Shown: positions 33,698 to 39,699 of the stretch, piece by piece
How positions within the stretch are numbered: the stretch's first letter is position 1
Layout: each line of letters starts with the position of its first letter
Notes under the pieces: model-generated
Database searches by the model: none
Told to the model about the DNA's origin: nothing
Seen by the model: only the letters and a program-made list of their open reading frames with translations
Source: Chloroflexota bacterium
Lineage (GTDB): Bacteria; Chloroflexota; Dehalococcoidia; Lucifugimonadales; UBA3495
Direction of reading: 5' to 3'
Length of the DNA stretch: 39,699 nucleotides
NCBI GenBank assembly: GCA_009840165.1
Contig: VXOG01000011.1
Coordinates: 1-39,699, forward strand
Made by a program: the position numbers and the translations under genes

Positions 33698-34492
33698 ATG
33701 ATACGCATGGGAGCTACGGGTTCGATCGCGCATCTGGACCTGTGCAGAGCGTTGGAGACGGTGTTCCGCAGGAACGGTGTTGAGTTTGACTGGGTGCTTT
33801 ACTCCGGCTACGACGAGATGGTGGACGCGTTCCTGCGCGGTGAGATCAACCTGGCGTGGAACGGGCCGCTGTCCCACGTCAAGATGCGCCGGGCGATGGC
33901 AGACGGCGCCCCAGTGCTGGCGCTGCGGGACGTGGACGTAGGGTTCACCACCAGGTTCATCACGCGGGCGGATTCGGGCATCGATACGGTGGAAGACTTG
34001 CCGGGCAAGCGGTTCGCGTTCGCGGCACGGGATTCGGTGGAAGCGGGATTGCTGCCGGTGTATTTCCTGAAACAGATGGAGATTGCTCCATCGCAGTCGC
34101 TGGCGGCGGCGGACTTCTACGATCAGAGGGAATCCCAACACTCAAACGACCAAGTGGACGTGGCGTTGCAGGTCCTGGATCATACCTACGACGCCGGCGC
34201 GATCAGCGCGCTGGCCATGGAATCGCTGACCGATGCGCATGGCATCGACACTGGTGATCTGCGCGTGTTCTGGAGCAGCCCCGGGTACAGTCATTGCTGC
34301 TTCACGGCGCGGCCGGAGGTGGATGCCGGCGAGGCCGCACAGGTCACCCGCGCGCTGGTATCGGTGGACGACAGCGATGAGGTCGGGCGGGCGGTGCTGA
34401 AAGCGGAGGCGTGCGACCGCCTGGTGGCCGGGATTGATGAGGGGTGGGAGTTGGTGGAGGCGGCAGCGTTGGCGGAAGGGCTGATTTGGTGA
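33698..34492 (+). CDS. PhnD/SsuA/transferrin-like substrate-binding protein
   Basis: A 264-aa protein with the type 2 periplasmic-binding fold of phosphonate-binding PhnD: MGATGSIAHLDLCRALE, VLYSGYDEMVDAFLRGEINLAWNGPLSH, the DSGIDTVEDLPGKRFAF hinge and VALQVLDHTYDAGAIS. It lacks a signal peptide: ATG 33698 follows GGAGGT, and an upstream extension adds only hydrophilic residues. No ABC permease or ATPase is nearby. It may therefore be a cytoplasmic sensor or an enzyme of this fold rather than a transporter subunit; the ligand is unknown. Confidence 0.85.
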   Translation: MIRMGATGSIAHLDLCRALETVFRRNGVEFDWVLYSGYDEMVDAFLRGEINLAWNGPLSHVKMRRAMADGAPVLALRDVDVGFTTRFITRADSGIDTVEDLPGKRFAFAARDSVEAGLLPVYFLKQMEIAPSQSLAAADFYDQRESQHSNDQVDVALQVLDHTYDAGAISALAMESLTDAHGIDTGDLRVFWSSPGYSHCCFTARPEVDAGEAAQVTRALVSVDDSDEVGRAVLKAEACDRLVAGIDEGWELVEAAALAEGLIW

Positions 34493-34557
34493 GCGCGTTG
34501 CCGCGTTAGGAAGGCTGCGCTACGCTGGTAACTACCAAATTGTCAAAGGGATGCACG

Positions 34558-34920
34558 ATGCAGACGCGCAAGGAACTGAAAACCGCCCAAGATTATCTGG
34601 ATGCCGCCGACCGGGAGTTTGAGAATGCGGACGCGCTGGCGGCTACGGAACTGCTGCGGGCGGCAATGATGCACACACTCAAAACCGTCGCCGCGAAAAA
34701 GGGCTGGGATTACGACGGCGATGACTTATACCCGGTGGTGGACAAAATAGCCAAAATGGACGATCAGGTTGGCGAGATTCTGCTCAGCTCGTATGGAGCG
34801 GCGGAAGGCTACCCCGAAAAGGTTCACTATGGCTATTTCGTCTGGGAGGACGGAGACAGTCACCGGATGCTTCGGGTAGTGCGGGAGTTTATTAACGAAG
34901 TGCAGCGTCTGACGGAGTGA
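34558..34920 (+). CDS. HEPN/PaREP1-like protein, first of a tandem pair
   Basis: A 120-aa helical protein: ELKTAQDYLDAADREFENAD, ATELLRAAMMHTLKTVAAKKGW, then a C-terminal helix. The helix pattern with AMMHTLKTVA...GW matches PaREP1/HEPN-superfamily proteins, some of which are toxins or nucleotide-binding partners. AAAGGGA before ATG 34558 supports this start. It is 4 nt ahead of a paralogue-like gene. No nucleotidyltransferase partner is seen. Confidence 0.65.
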   Translation: MQTRKELKTAQDYLDAADREFENADALAATELLRAAMMHTLKTVAAKKGWDYDGDDLYPVVDKIAKMDDQVGEILLSSYGAAEGYPEKVHYGYFVWEDGDSHRMLRVVREFINEVQRLTE

Positions 34921-34924
34921 TCTA

Positions 34925-35305
34925 ATGACTACTCCAACGTTACCGCTGCGGGAGCATGTTGAACTGGCGCCAGAATTCCTGGAAGAAGCGGAGGCTGAAT
35001 TCGCTGCCGGCAAACCGCTGAAAGGGGCGGAAATGCTGTGGGGCGCGGTCGCTCACGCTCTGACAGCCGTCGCCTTGCAAAACGGATGGCCCCATGACAG
35101 TCATGGCTCTCTGAAGAGGGTCGCCAAGCGGCTGCCTAACGTTCCCGGAGCTTCCCATTGGCTCACCGAATTTGACGTGATGGAATGGTTTCACAGCCAT
35201 TTCTACCACGGGCAAATGAGCGACCGCAGGATAGCCCAATACCGACCCAGAGCGCGCCGTTTAGTCAACCGCCTGCTGGCTGTGGCGCAACCGGCGGATG
35301 GATAG
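34925..35305 (+). CDS. HEPN/PaREP1-like protein, second of a tandem pair
   Basis: A 126-aa protein with the same layout as its upstream neighbour: LAPEFLEEAEAEFAAGKPLK, GAEMLWGAVAHALTAVALQNGW, then a His-containing loop (FHSHFYHGQM) and a basic C-terminus. The WGAxAHALxAVA block is the best match to PaREP1-type proteins. The pair probably forms a heterodimer, by inference. The following dehydrogenase starts 11 nt after its stop. Confidence 0.7.
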   Translation: MTTPTLPLREHVELAPEFLEEAEAEFAAGKPLKGAEMLWGAVAHALTAVALQNGWPHDSHGSLKRVAKRLPNVPGASHWLTEFDVMEWFHSHFYHGQMSDRRIAQYRPRARRLVNRLLAVAQPADG

Positions 35306-35316
35306 GAGTAATCGCC

Positions 35317-36213
35317 TTGAGTGAAAAGATCGGTTTTATCGGCCTGGGGCGCATGGGGTTGCCCATGTCGTATAACCTGCTGCGGGCGGGGTACGACCTG
35401 ACGGTGCACAACCGGAGTCAGGAGAAGGTGCGTCAAATTGCGGATGCGGGGGCTATTGCGGCCTCCTCAACCGCCGAAGTGATGGAACGCTGCGACATCG
35501 TGCTGGCGTGCCTGCCCGACGTGGAGACGTGCGAGGCGGTGCTGCTTGGCGACGACGGGGCGTTGCCCAACGCCCGGCCGGGGCAGATTATTGTTGACCA
35601 CAGCACCGTCGGCGCGTCCACGTCCAAAGCGTGCGCGGCGGCGGCGGAAGAACGGGGCGCGATGTTCCTGGACGCGCCCATCAGCGGCGGAACCGAGCGG
35701 GCTACCGACGGCACGCTGACCATCATGGTGGGCGGGCCGGACGAGGCATACGCGCGGGTTCAGCCGGCGTTCGACGTGATGGGCGCAGTGGTGCGCCACG
35801 TCGGGCCCACCGGGTCGGGAACGGCGGCCAAGCTGGTCAACCAGTTGCTGGTGGGCGTCCACAAGGTGGCGGCGGCGGAGGCGATGCTGCTGGCGGCCAA
35901 ATCGGGGGCCGACCCGGCGCTGGTGTTCGAGCTGGTGAACTCGGGTTGGGGTCAGAGCTTCATCCTGGGACGCAATGCTCCGGCGATGCTGGACCGGGAC
36001 TTTGAAGGAATCCGCACCCAAGTGAGGGTATTCCTGAAGGACCTGGGGTTGATACAGGAAATGGCGCGAGACCTGGAGACGCCGATACCCGGCGGAGACC
36101 TCGCTTATCGGTTGTTCAGCGAGGCTGTTGAGCAGGGACTTGGCGATATGGACGGGGCGGCTATCGTGCTGCCCATGGAAGAAGAAGCCGGGTTCCAAAT
36201 CCGGCGGAAGTAA
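35317..36213 (+). CDS. 3-hydroxyisobutyrate dehydrogenase-like oxidoreductase
   Basis: A 298-aa NAD(P)-dependent beta-hydroxyacid dehydrogenase. The Rossmann motif FIGLGRMGLPMSYNLL starts at residue 6, followed by ADVxTCEAVLLG-like strands, the substrate motif DAPISGGTERATDGTLTIMVGG and the catalytic-Lys helix GPTGSGTAAKLVNQLLVG. TTG 35317 is chosen because AGGAG lies 8 nt before it; the longer frame to 35185 lies inside the previous gene. Substrates of this family include 3-hydroxyisobutyrate, tartronate semialdehyde and gamma-hydroxybutyrate; which applies is not clear. Confidence 0.93.
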   Translation: MSEKIGFIGLGRMGLPMSYNLLRAGYDLTVHNRSQEKVRQIADAGAIAASSTAEVMERCDIVLACLPDVETCEAVLLGDDGALPNARPGQIIVDHSTVGASTSKACAAAAEERGAMFLDAPISGGTERATDGTLTIMVGGPDEAYARVQPAFDVMGAVVRHVGPTGSGTAAKLVNQLLVGVHKVAAAEAMLLAAKSGADPALVFELVNSGWGQSFILGRNAPAMLDRDFEGIRTQVRVFLKDLGLIQEMARDLETPIPGGDLAYRLFSEAVEQGLGDMDGAAIVLPMEEEAGFQIRRK

Positions 36214-36242
36214 ATTACATCGATGCACAGGATTGACAGGAT
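36214..36242 (+). repeat. Dispersed 28-bp repeat, copy 2
   Basis: TTACATCGATGCACAGGATTGACAGGAT, starting at the stop codon of the dehydrogenase. It resembles the inverted copy at 14873-14900. Confidence 0.75.
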
Positions 36243-36257
36243 GAATCGGGAGTTTTG

Positions 36258-37181
36258 ATGATGGCCGAGGAAAAAATCGTTTATTTTAATGGCGTGATGA
36301 CGCCAGCCAGCCAGGTGGCGCTGTCTATCTACGACCGGGGGTTTCTGTATGGCGACGCGGTATTTGATGCCACACGGACCTTCGGCGGCAAGACGTTCCG
36401 GCTGGACCGGCACATCGACCGGCTTTACAACTCCCTGCGCTATCTGCGGATCGACGTGGGCATGAGCAAGGCGGAGATGACGGAGGCTACCGAGGCGGTG
36501 GTGGCGCATAACTACCCACTGCTGCCGGCCGGCCAGGACATGTGGGTAATGCAACGCATCAGCCGGGGCGTGGAAGCGCCGGACCGCGCCGGCGGGCTGG
36601 AACCGACCATCATCATAGAGAGCCACGCCATACCGTTTGCGGCCCGCGCTGCGCTGTACCGTGACGGGGCGCGCATCAACACGCCGTCGGTGCCGCGCAT
36701 CCCGCCGCGCTTCTTGAGTCCGCGAGCGAAAACGCACAACTACCTGAACCTGATCATGGGCGAACTCGAAGCCCACGGCGAGGACCCTGACGCCTGGGCG
36801 ATTCTGCTGGACGAATTCGGCAACCTGACCGAGGGGCGGGGCAGCAACGTGTTCCTGGTGAAGGACGGGGTCGCCATGACTCCAAAGTCGCAGTATGTCC
36901 TGGAAGGGGTGACCCGCAACCAGACGCTGGAGCTGGCGGCCGGGTTGGGGATACCGACGATGGAATGCGATATTGACCTGTACGACGCCTACACGGCGGA
37001 CGAGGCGTTTTTGACCTCCACCAGCCTGTGCATCTGCCCGGTGTCGGGGGTGAACGGTTCACCGGTGGCGGACGGCAAGGTGCCGGGACCGGTGACGCAC
37101 CGGTTGATGACGGCGTTCAGCGACTTGGTGGGGATGGACTTTGCGGAGCAGTACCTGGCGCATTTGATCGGTGGTCTATAA
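36258..37181 (+). CDS. Class IV (PLP) aminotransferase, IlvE/D-amino-acid type
   Basis: A 307-aa fold-type IV PLP enzyme. SIYDRGFLYGDAVFDATRTF near residue 25, the PLP lysine in SPRAKTHNYLNLIMGELEA, the cofactor loop FGNLTEGRGSNVFLVKDG and the late EAFLTSTSLCICPVSGVNG all fit branched-chain aminotransferases, D-amino acid transaminases and aminodeoxychorismate lyases. The sequence does not separate these reliably; SLCICPV suggests a BCAT-like enzyme. GGGAG lies 6 nt before ATG 36258. It follows the dehydrogenase, and the two may share an amino/hydroxy-acid pathway. Confidence 0.9.
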   Translation: MMAEEKIVYFNGVMTPASQVALSIYDRGFLYGDAVFDATRTFGGKTFRLDRHIDRLYNSLRYLRIDVGMSKAEMTEATEAVVAHNYPLLPAGQDMWVMQRISRGVEAPDRAGGLEPTIIIESHAIPFAARAALYRDGARINTPSVPRIPPRFLSPRAKTHNYLNLIMGELEAHGEDPDAWAILLDEFGNLTEGRGSNVFLVKDGVAMTPKSQYVLEGVTRNQTLELAAGLGIPTMECDIDLYDAYTADEAFLTSTSLCICPVSGVNGSPVADGKVPGPVTHRLMTAFSDLVGMDFAEQYLAHLIGGL

Positions 37182-37214
37182 GTCGAACCAGCAATGTCGG
37201 TGTGGAAGATTACC

Positions 37215-37814
37215 ATGACTACGGCGTTACTCGACCAATACCGCATCCAGTATCTGGAATACATGACACCAATCGACAATCTGCCGTCGATATTCCAGCA
37301 TGGTATCTTGTCGCATAACCGCGCTCATCGTTTTAACCTGGTACGGGAGGATATTTCTGACCCGAACGTACAAAACATACGGGCGAACAAACTCGTCAAT
37401 GGGAACCAGGGACCTCTACACGATTACGTGAACCTATACTTCAACTCCCGGAACCCGATGATGTTTCGACGGAAGAACGTACAAGACAACATTGCTATTC
37501 TCTGCGTTGACCGCAATTACATCGGACGGCGCGGGGTCTGGTACAGTGACGGCAACGCGGCGAGTGGGGCGACTAGGTTTTACTACTCACGCCGCCGCCT
37601 TTATGAACTAAACTGGAATTGCATTTGGGCAGATTACTGGAACGACTATGAGGACGGTACGAGGATCAGGTGCGCGGAAGTGCTAATTCCCGGTCAGGTT
37701 CCGTCCCAGGATATACAGCAGGTGGTAGTGCGAACAGAGCATGGGCTAGAGCGAGCTAGGCGTATAATTCCCGACAATGTTCCCATAATCGCACACGCGG
37801 GATGGTTTTTCTGA
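37215..37814 (+). CDS. darT: DarT-like DNA ADP-ribosyltransferase toxin
   Basis: A 199-aa DUF4433/DarT protein, which uses NAD+ to ADP-ribosylate thymidines in single-stranded DNA. Family blocks: YMTPIDNLPSIFQHGILSHN at the N-terminus, GPLHDYVNLYFNSRNPMMF (NAD-binding and DNA loop), FYYSRRRLYELNW and the catalytic Glu in RIRCAEVLIPGQVP. The C-terminus IIAHAGWFF is typical. ATG 37215 follows GGAAG; ATG 37194 would add seven residues. The stop overlaps the start of DarG by one base. The pair works as a toxin-antitoxin system with anti-phage activity in studied cases. Confidence 0.92.
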   Translation: MTTALLDQYRIQYLEYMTPIDNLPSIFQHGILSHNRAHRFNLVREDISDPNVQNIRANKLVNGNQGPLHDYVNLYFNSRNPMMFRRKNVQDNIAILCVDRNYIGRRGVWYSDGNAASGATRFYYSRRRLYELNWNCIWADYWNDYEDGTRIRCAEVLIPGQVPSQDIQQVVVRTEHGLERARRIIPDNVPIIAHAGWFF

Positions 37815-38527
37815 TGTCAAACGTTACCGAAATTACAGGCAATATCTTCACCAGCGAATGCCAGACGCTGGTGAACACCGTCAACTGTGTAGGTGTAATG
37901 GGCGCCGGCATCGCACTAGAGTTCAAGTTTCGACACCCGACGATGTTCGAAAGGTACGTCCAGCTCTGCAAAGTCGGGCATATTGAAACCGGCAAACTTT
38001 GGCTTTACAAGCCACCGAAGGGCGATTCCGACCGCCGATGGGTGTTGAATTTTCCTACCAAAAAGCACTGGAAAGATCCCTCGAAGAATGAATATCTTGT
38101 AATGGGCCTGAAAAAATTCTTGGAGACATACAAAGACAAGAGCGTTGAGTCTATCGCTTTCCCGATCCTTGGCGCAACAAACGGCAAAATAGCTGAACGC
38201 GAGTCGCTGAGCATAATGCAAAACTACTTGGCGCAATGTGATATTCCGGTCGAAATTTACCACTACGATCCCACGGCAACGGACGATTTGTACCAAGAAT
38301 TTCGGCGCAGGATTTTGGCGAACGAAGACGACAAGTCCATGGCAAAAGACATGGGGTTGCGTATCAACTTCGTCCGAAAAATTCGGGAAGTTTTGGAATG
38401 GGAAGACGCCATAAACTCCCTCAGTCAACTGGCGTCGGTAAAAGGCATTGGGTTGAAAACACTGGAAAAAAGTTTCCGGTATGTTATGGACAACCCAGAG
38501 CAAGTTGGCACTAAATCAATGCTGTAA
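37814..38527 (+). CDS. darG: DarG-like macrodomain antitoxin
   Basis: A 237-aa protein. Residues 1-155 are a macrodomain: ITGNIFTSECQTLVNTVNCVG, VMGAGIALEFKFRHP, LNFPTKKHWKDPSKNEY and FPILGATNGKI. This removes ADP-ribose from DNA and so reverses DarT. The C-terminal 80 residues form a helical DarT-binding part (NSLSQLASVKGIGLKTLEKSF) with a helix-hairpin-helix-like GIG turn. The ATG overlaps the darT stop (TGATG). The GC content drops across darTG compared with flanking genes, consistent with horizontal acquisition. Confidence 0.94.
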   Translation: MSNVTEITGNIFTSECQTLVNTVNCVGVMGAGIALEFKFRHPTMFERYVQLCKVGHIETGKLWLYKPPKGDSDRRWVLNFPTKKHWKDPSKNEYLVMGLKKFLETYKDKSVESIAFPILGATNGKIAERESLSIMQNYLAQCDIPVEIYHYDPTATDDLYQEFRRRILANEDDKSMAKDMGLRINFVRKIREVLEWEDAINSLSQLASVKGIGLKTLEKSFRYVMDNPEQVGTKSML

Positions 38528-38570
38528 CCACAGGGATAAAGATATGGATACCCTGTAAAGAGAGGACATT

Positions 38571-39488
38571 ATGACTGAATACCTGCCCGGCATAGTTGAA
38601 CCCAACCAGGAAGCGCAGCAACTTGCCACCGATTTTGCGTTCACGGAGGGGCCGCTTTGGCATCCCGATGGGTACTGGCTGTTCGTGGATTTGCGCCGGG
38701 AGCCGCCGGTGATTCACCGGATGTCGCCGGCCGGGGGTACGCCGGACATCGTCCGGGAGCCCAGCGGCGGTACCAACGGCATGACCCTGGACCTTCAAGG
38801 ACGGCTGCTGATGTGCGAGGGCGACAACCGCCGTATCACGCGGATGGAGGCCGATGGCACCATCAACGTGGTGGCCGACCGCTGGGATGGGAAGCGTTTT
38901 CACCGGCCCAACGACATTGTTTGCCGCAGCGACGGCAGCATCTACATCACCAACCCCAGCGGGCGCGTTCCTGAGGAAGAGCAAGAGATTGAATGGCCCG
39001 GCACCATCCACCGGATAACCACCGAGGGGACGGTGGAATTGCTGGCCCACGACATAGACTTTCCCAACGGCATCGTCTTCTCGCCCGACGAGTCGGTACT
39101 CTATGTGTCGAATACCCGCAAGCTGGGCGAACGGCCGGATCAGTATTGGGACGGCGAGGTCAAGCCAAACCAGTATATCCAGGCTTACGACGTGGCCGCC
39201 GACGGGTCGCTGAGCAACAGCCGCATGTTCGGCAGCATGGCCTCCGCCGAGGACGGCGTGCCCGATGGCATGAAGGTGGATGCCGAGGGTCGGGTCTATT
39301 GCACCGGCTCCGGCGGCGTGTGGGTGTTCGATGCCGCCGGTGAGCACTTGGGCATCATCCGCGTGCCGGAGATCCCGGCCAACTGCGCCTTCGGCGGGCC
39401 GGACTTCAGGACGATGCTGTTCACAGCGCGGACGTCGGTGTACAGCCTGCGCATGACGACGCCGGGGGCGGCATTGCCGCGGGCGTAA
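38571..39488 (+). CDS. SMP-30/gluconolactonase/LRE family protein
   Basis: A 305-aa six-bladed beta-propeller lactonase-like enzyme. Metal ligands are visible: FTEGPLWHPDG (Glu at about 24), NDIVCRSDGSIYITNPSG (Asn), DFPNGIVFSPDES (Asn) and DGVPDGMKVDAEGRVYC (Asp). The family opens sugar lactones or hydrolyses related esters with Ca2+ or Zn2+. GAGAGGAC precedes the ATG. It is the last gene of the window and 43 nt behind darG, unrelated in function. Confidence 0.92.
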   Translation: MTEYLPGIVEPNQEAQQLATDFAFTEGPLWHPDGYWLFVDLRREPPVIHRMSPAGGTPDIVREPSGGTNGMTLDLQGRLLMCEGDNRRITRMEADGTINVVADRWDGKRFHRPNDIVCRSDGSIYITNPSGRVPEEEQEIEWPGTIHRITTEGTVELLAHDIDFPNGIVFSPDESVLYVSNTRKLGERPDQYWDGEVKPNQYIQAYDVAADGSLSNSRMFGSMASAEDGVPDGMKVDAEGRVYCTGSGGVWVFDAAGEHLGIIRVPEIPANCAFGGPDFRTMLFTARTSVYSLRMTTPGAALPRA

Positions 39489-39699
39489 ATTTTACAAAAT
39501 GACACTTCCCGCTTGCTTTAACTCATTGCCCATCCTTACCATTGAACTATCCAATCGGCCAACTCCATCACGACTAGACCGCGGCCCGCCCATGGTGAGC
39601 CCATCGAACCACTTGGCCATCCAACGCCCACCCCCAAGCGCCCCTTCTCTCAAATCCTCCCACCGGCCTGCCAAAACCATCATCATCGCCCCCCCAAAC
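39489..39699. other. Window end without a supported gene
   Basis: A C-rich tract (plus strand) with a frame open on the minus strand from the window edge to TAA at 39492. Its translation has no recognisable content. It may be the 3' end of a gene entering from outside or plain intergenic DNA. Confidence 0.4.

Noticed and set aside
38530..38556. Inverted ACAGGG/CCCTGT after darG as a terminator
   Set aside because: Only 6 bp with a long loop and no T-run.

Overview
This 39.7 kb window is densely coding, GC-rich bacterial DNA. No rRNA or phylogenetic marker fixes the source. The gene mix is most like a marine, sponge-associated or soil Chloroflexota (SAR202 / Dehalococcoidia type): Thr/Pro-rich 'PTPTATP' linkers in an exported protein, flavin-dependent oxidases and monooxygenases, duplicated Uma2 genes, a UGSC selenoprotein, and a yebC-ruvC-ruvA cluster without ruvB. 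That assignment is inference.

Layout. (1) 1-5.2 kb is an accessory region: an intact IS1595-family transposase; a 440-bp gene-free stretch holding a compact nested RNA-like fold, a terminator and a leader of mutually exclusive hairpins ahead of an unrecognised protein; small membrane proteins; a degenerate tRNA-like sequence; an N-terminally shortened trypsin-like protease; and a lipoprotein with an internal duplication. (2) 5.2-9.2 kb: SbcD nuclease, a Uma2 protein, a P1 (S58) peptidase and a Rossmann/DUF2520-type dehydrogenase. (3) 9.5-14.4 kb, minus strand: a DNA-repair cluster reading yebC > ruvC > ruvA > uma2 > uvrB with a good promoter upstream. (4) 14.4-17.5 kb: an inverted-repeat-bounded 309-bp element (MITE-like), tRNA-Pro(CGG), an FAD oxidase of the alkyl-DHAP synthase type and a HicBA toxin-antitoxin pair. 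(5) 17.5-20.3 kb, minus strand: an acyl-CoA synthetase and a luciferase-like monooxygenase. (6) 20.4-25.4 kb: a selenoprotein of the UGSC family with an in-frame TGA and a matching SECIS-like hairpin, a 365-aa partner, an AbrB-like protein, a PD-(D/E)XK nuclease-like protein, a polysaccharide deacetylase/PuuE-like hydrolase and a double-VOC protein. (7) 25.6-30.5 kb: two exported proteins, one a 1281-aa multidomain surface protein built from CARDB-like repeats. (8) 30.5-39.5 kb: a GlcD-GlcF type fusion oxidase, a PhnD-like binding protein, a tandem pair of HEPN/PaREP1-like proteins, a 3-hydroxyisobutyrate dehydrogenase-like enzyme, a class IV aminotransferase, a DarTG toxin-antitoxin system and an SMP-30/gluconolactonase-like enzyme.

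How it fits together. The catabolic genes (acyl-CoA ligase, LLM monooxygenase, FAD oxidases, VOC protein, PuuE-like hydrolase, SMP-30 lactonase, aminotransferase) suggest a heterotroph using diverse organic acids and amino compounds. Repair genes are unusually interleaved with Uma2 proteins. Toxin-antitoxin or defence-type modules (HicBA, DarTG, possibly AbrB + PD-(D/E)XK and the HEPN pair) are scattered singly rather than in one island. The strongest findings are the selenoprotein with its SECIS, the structured RNA region next to the IS1595 gene, and the attenuator-like leader at 1420-1575.
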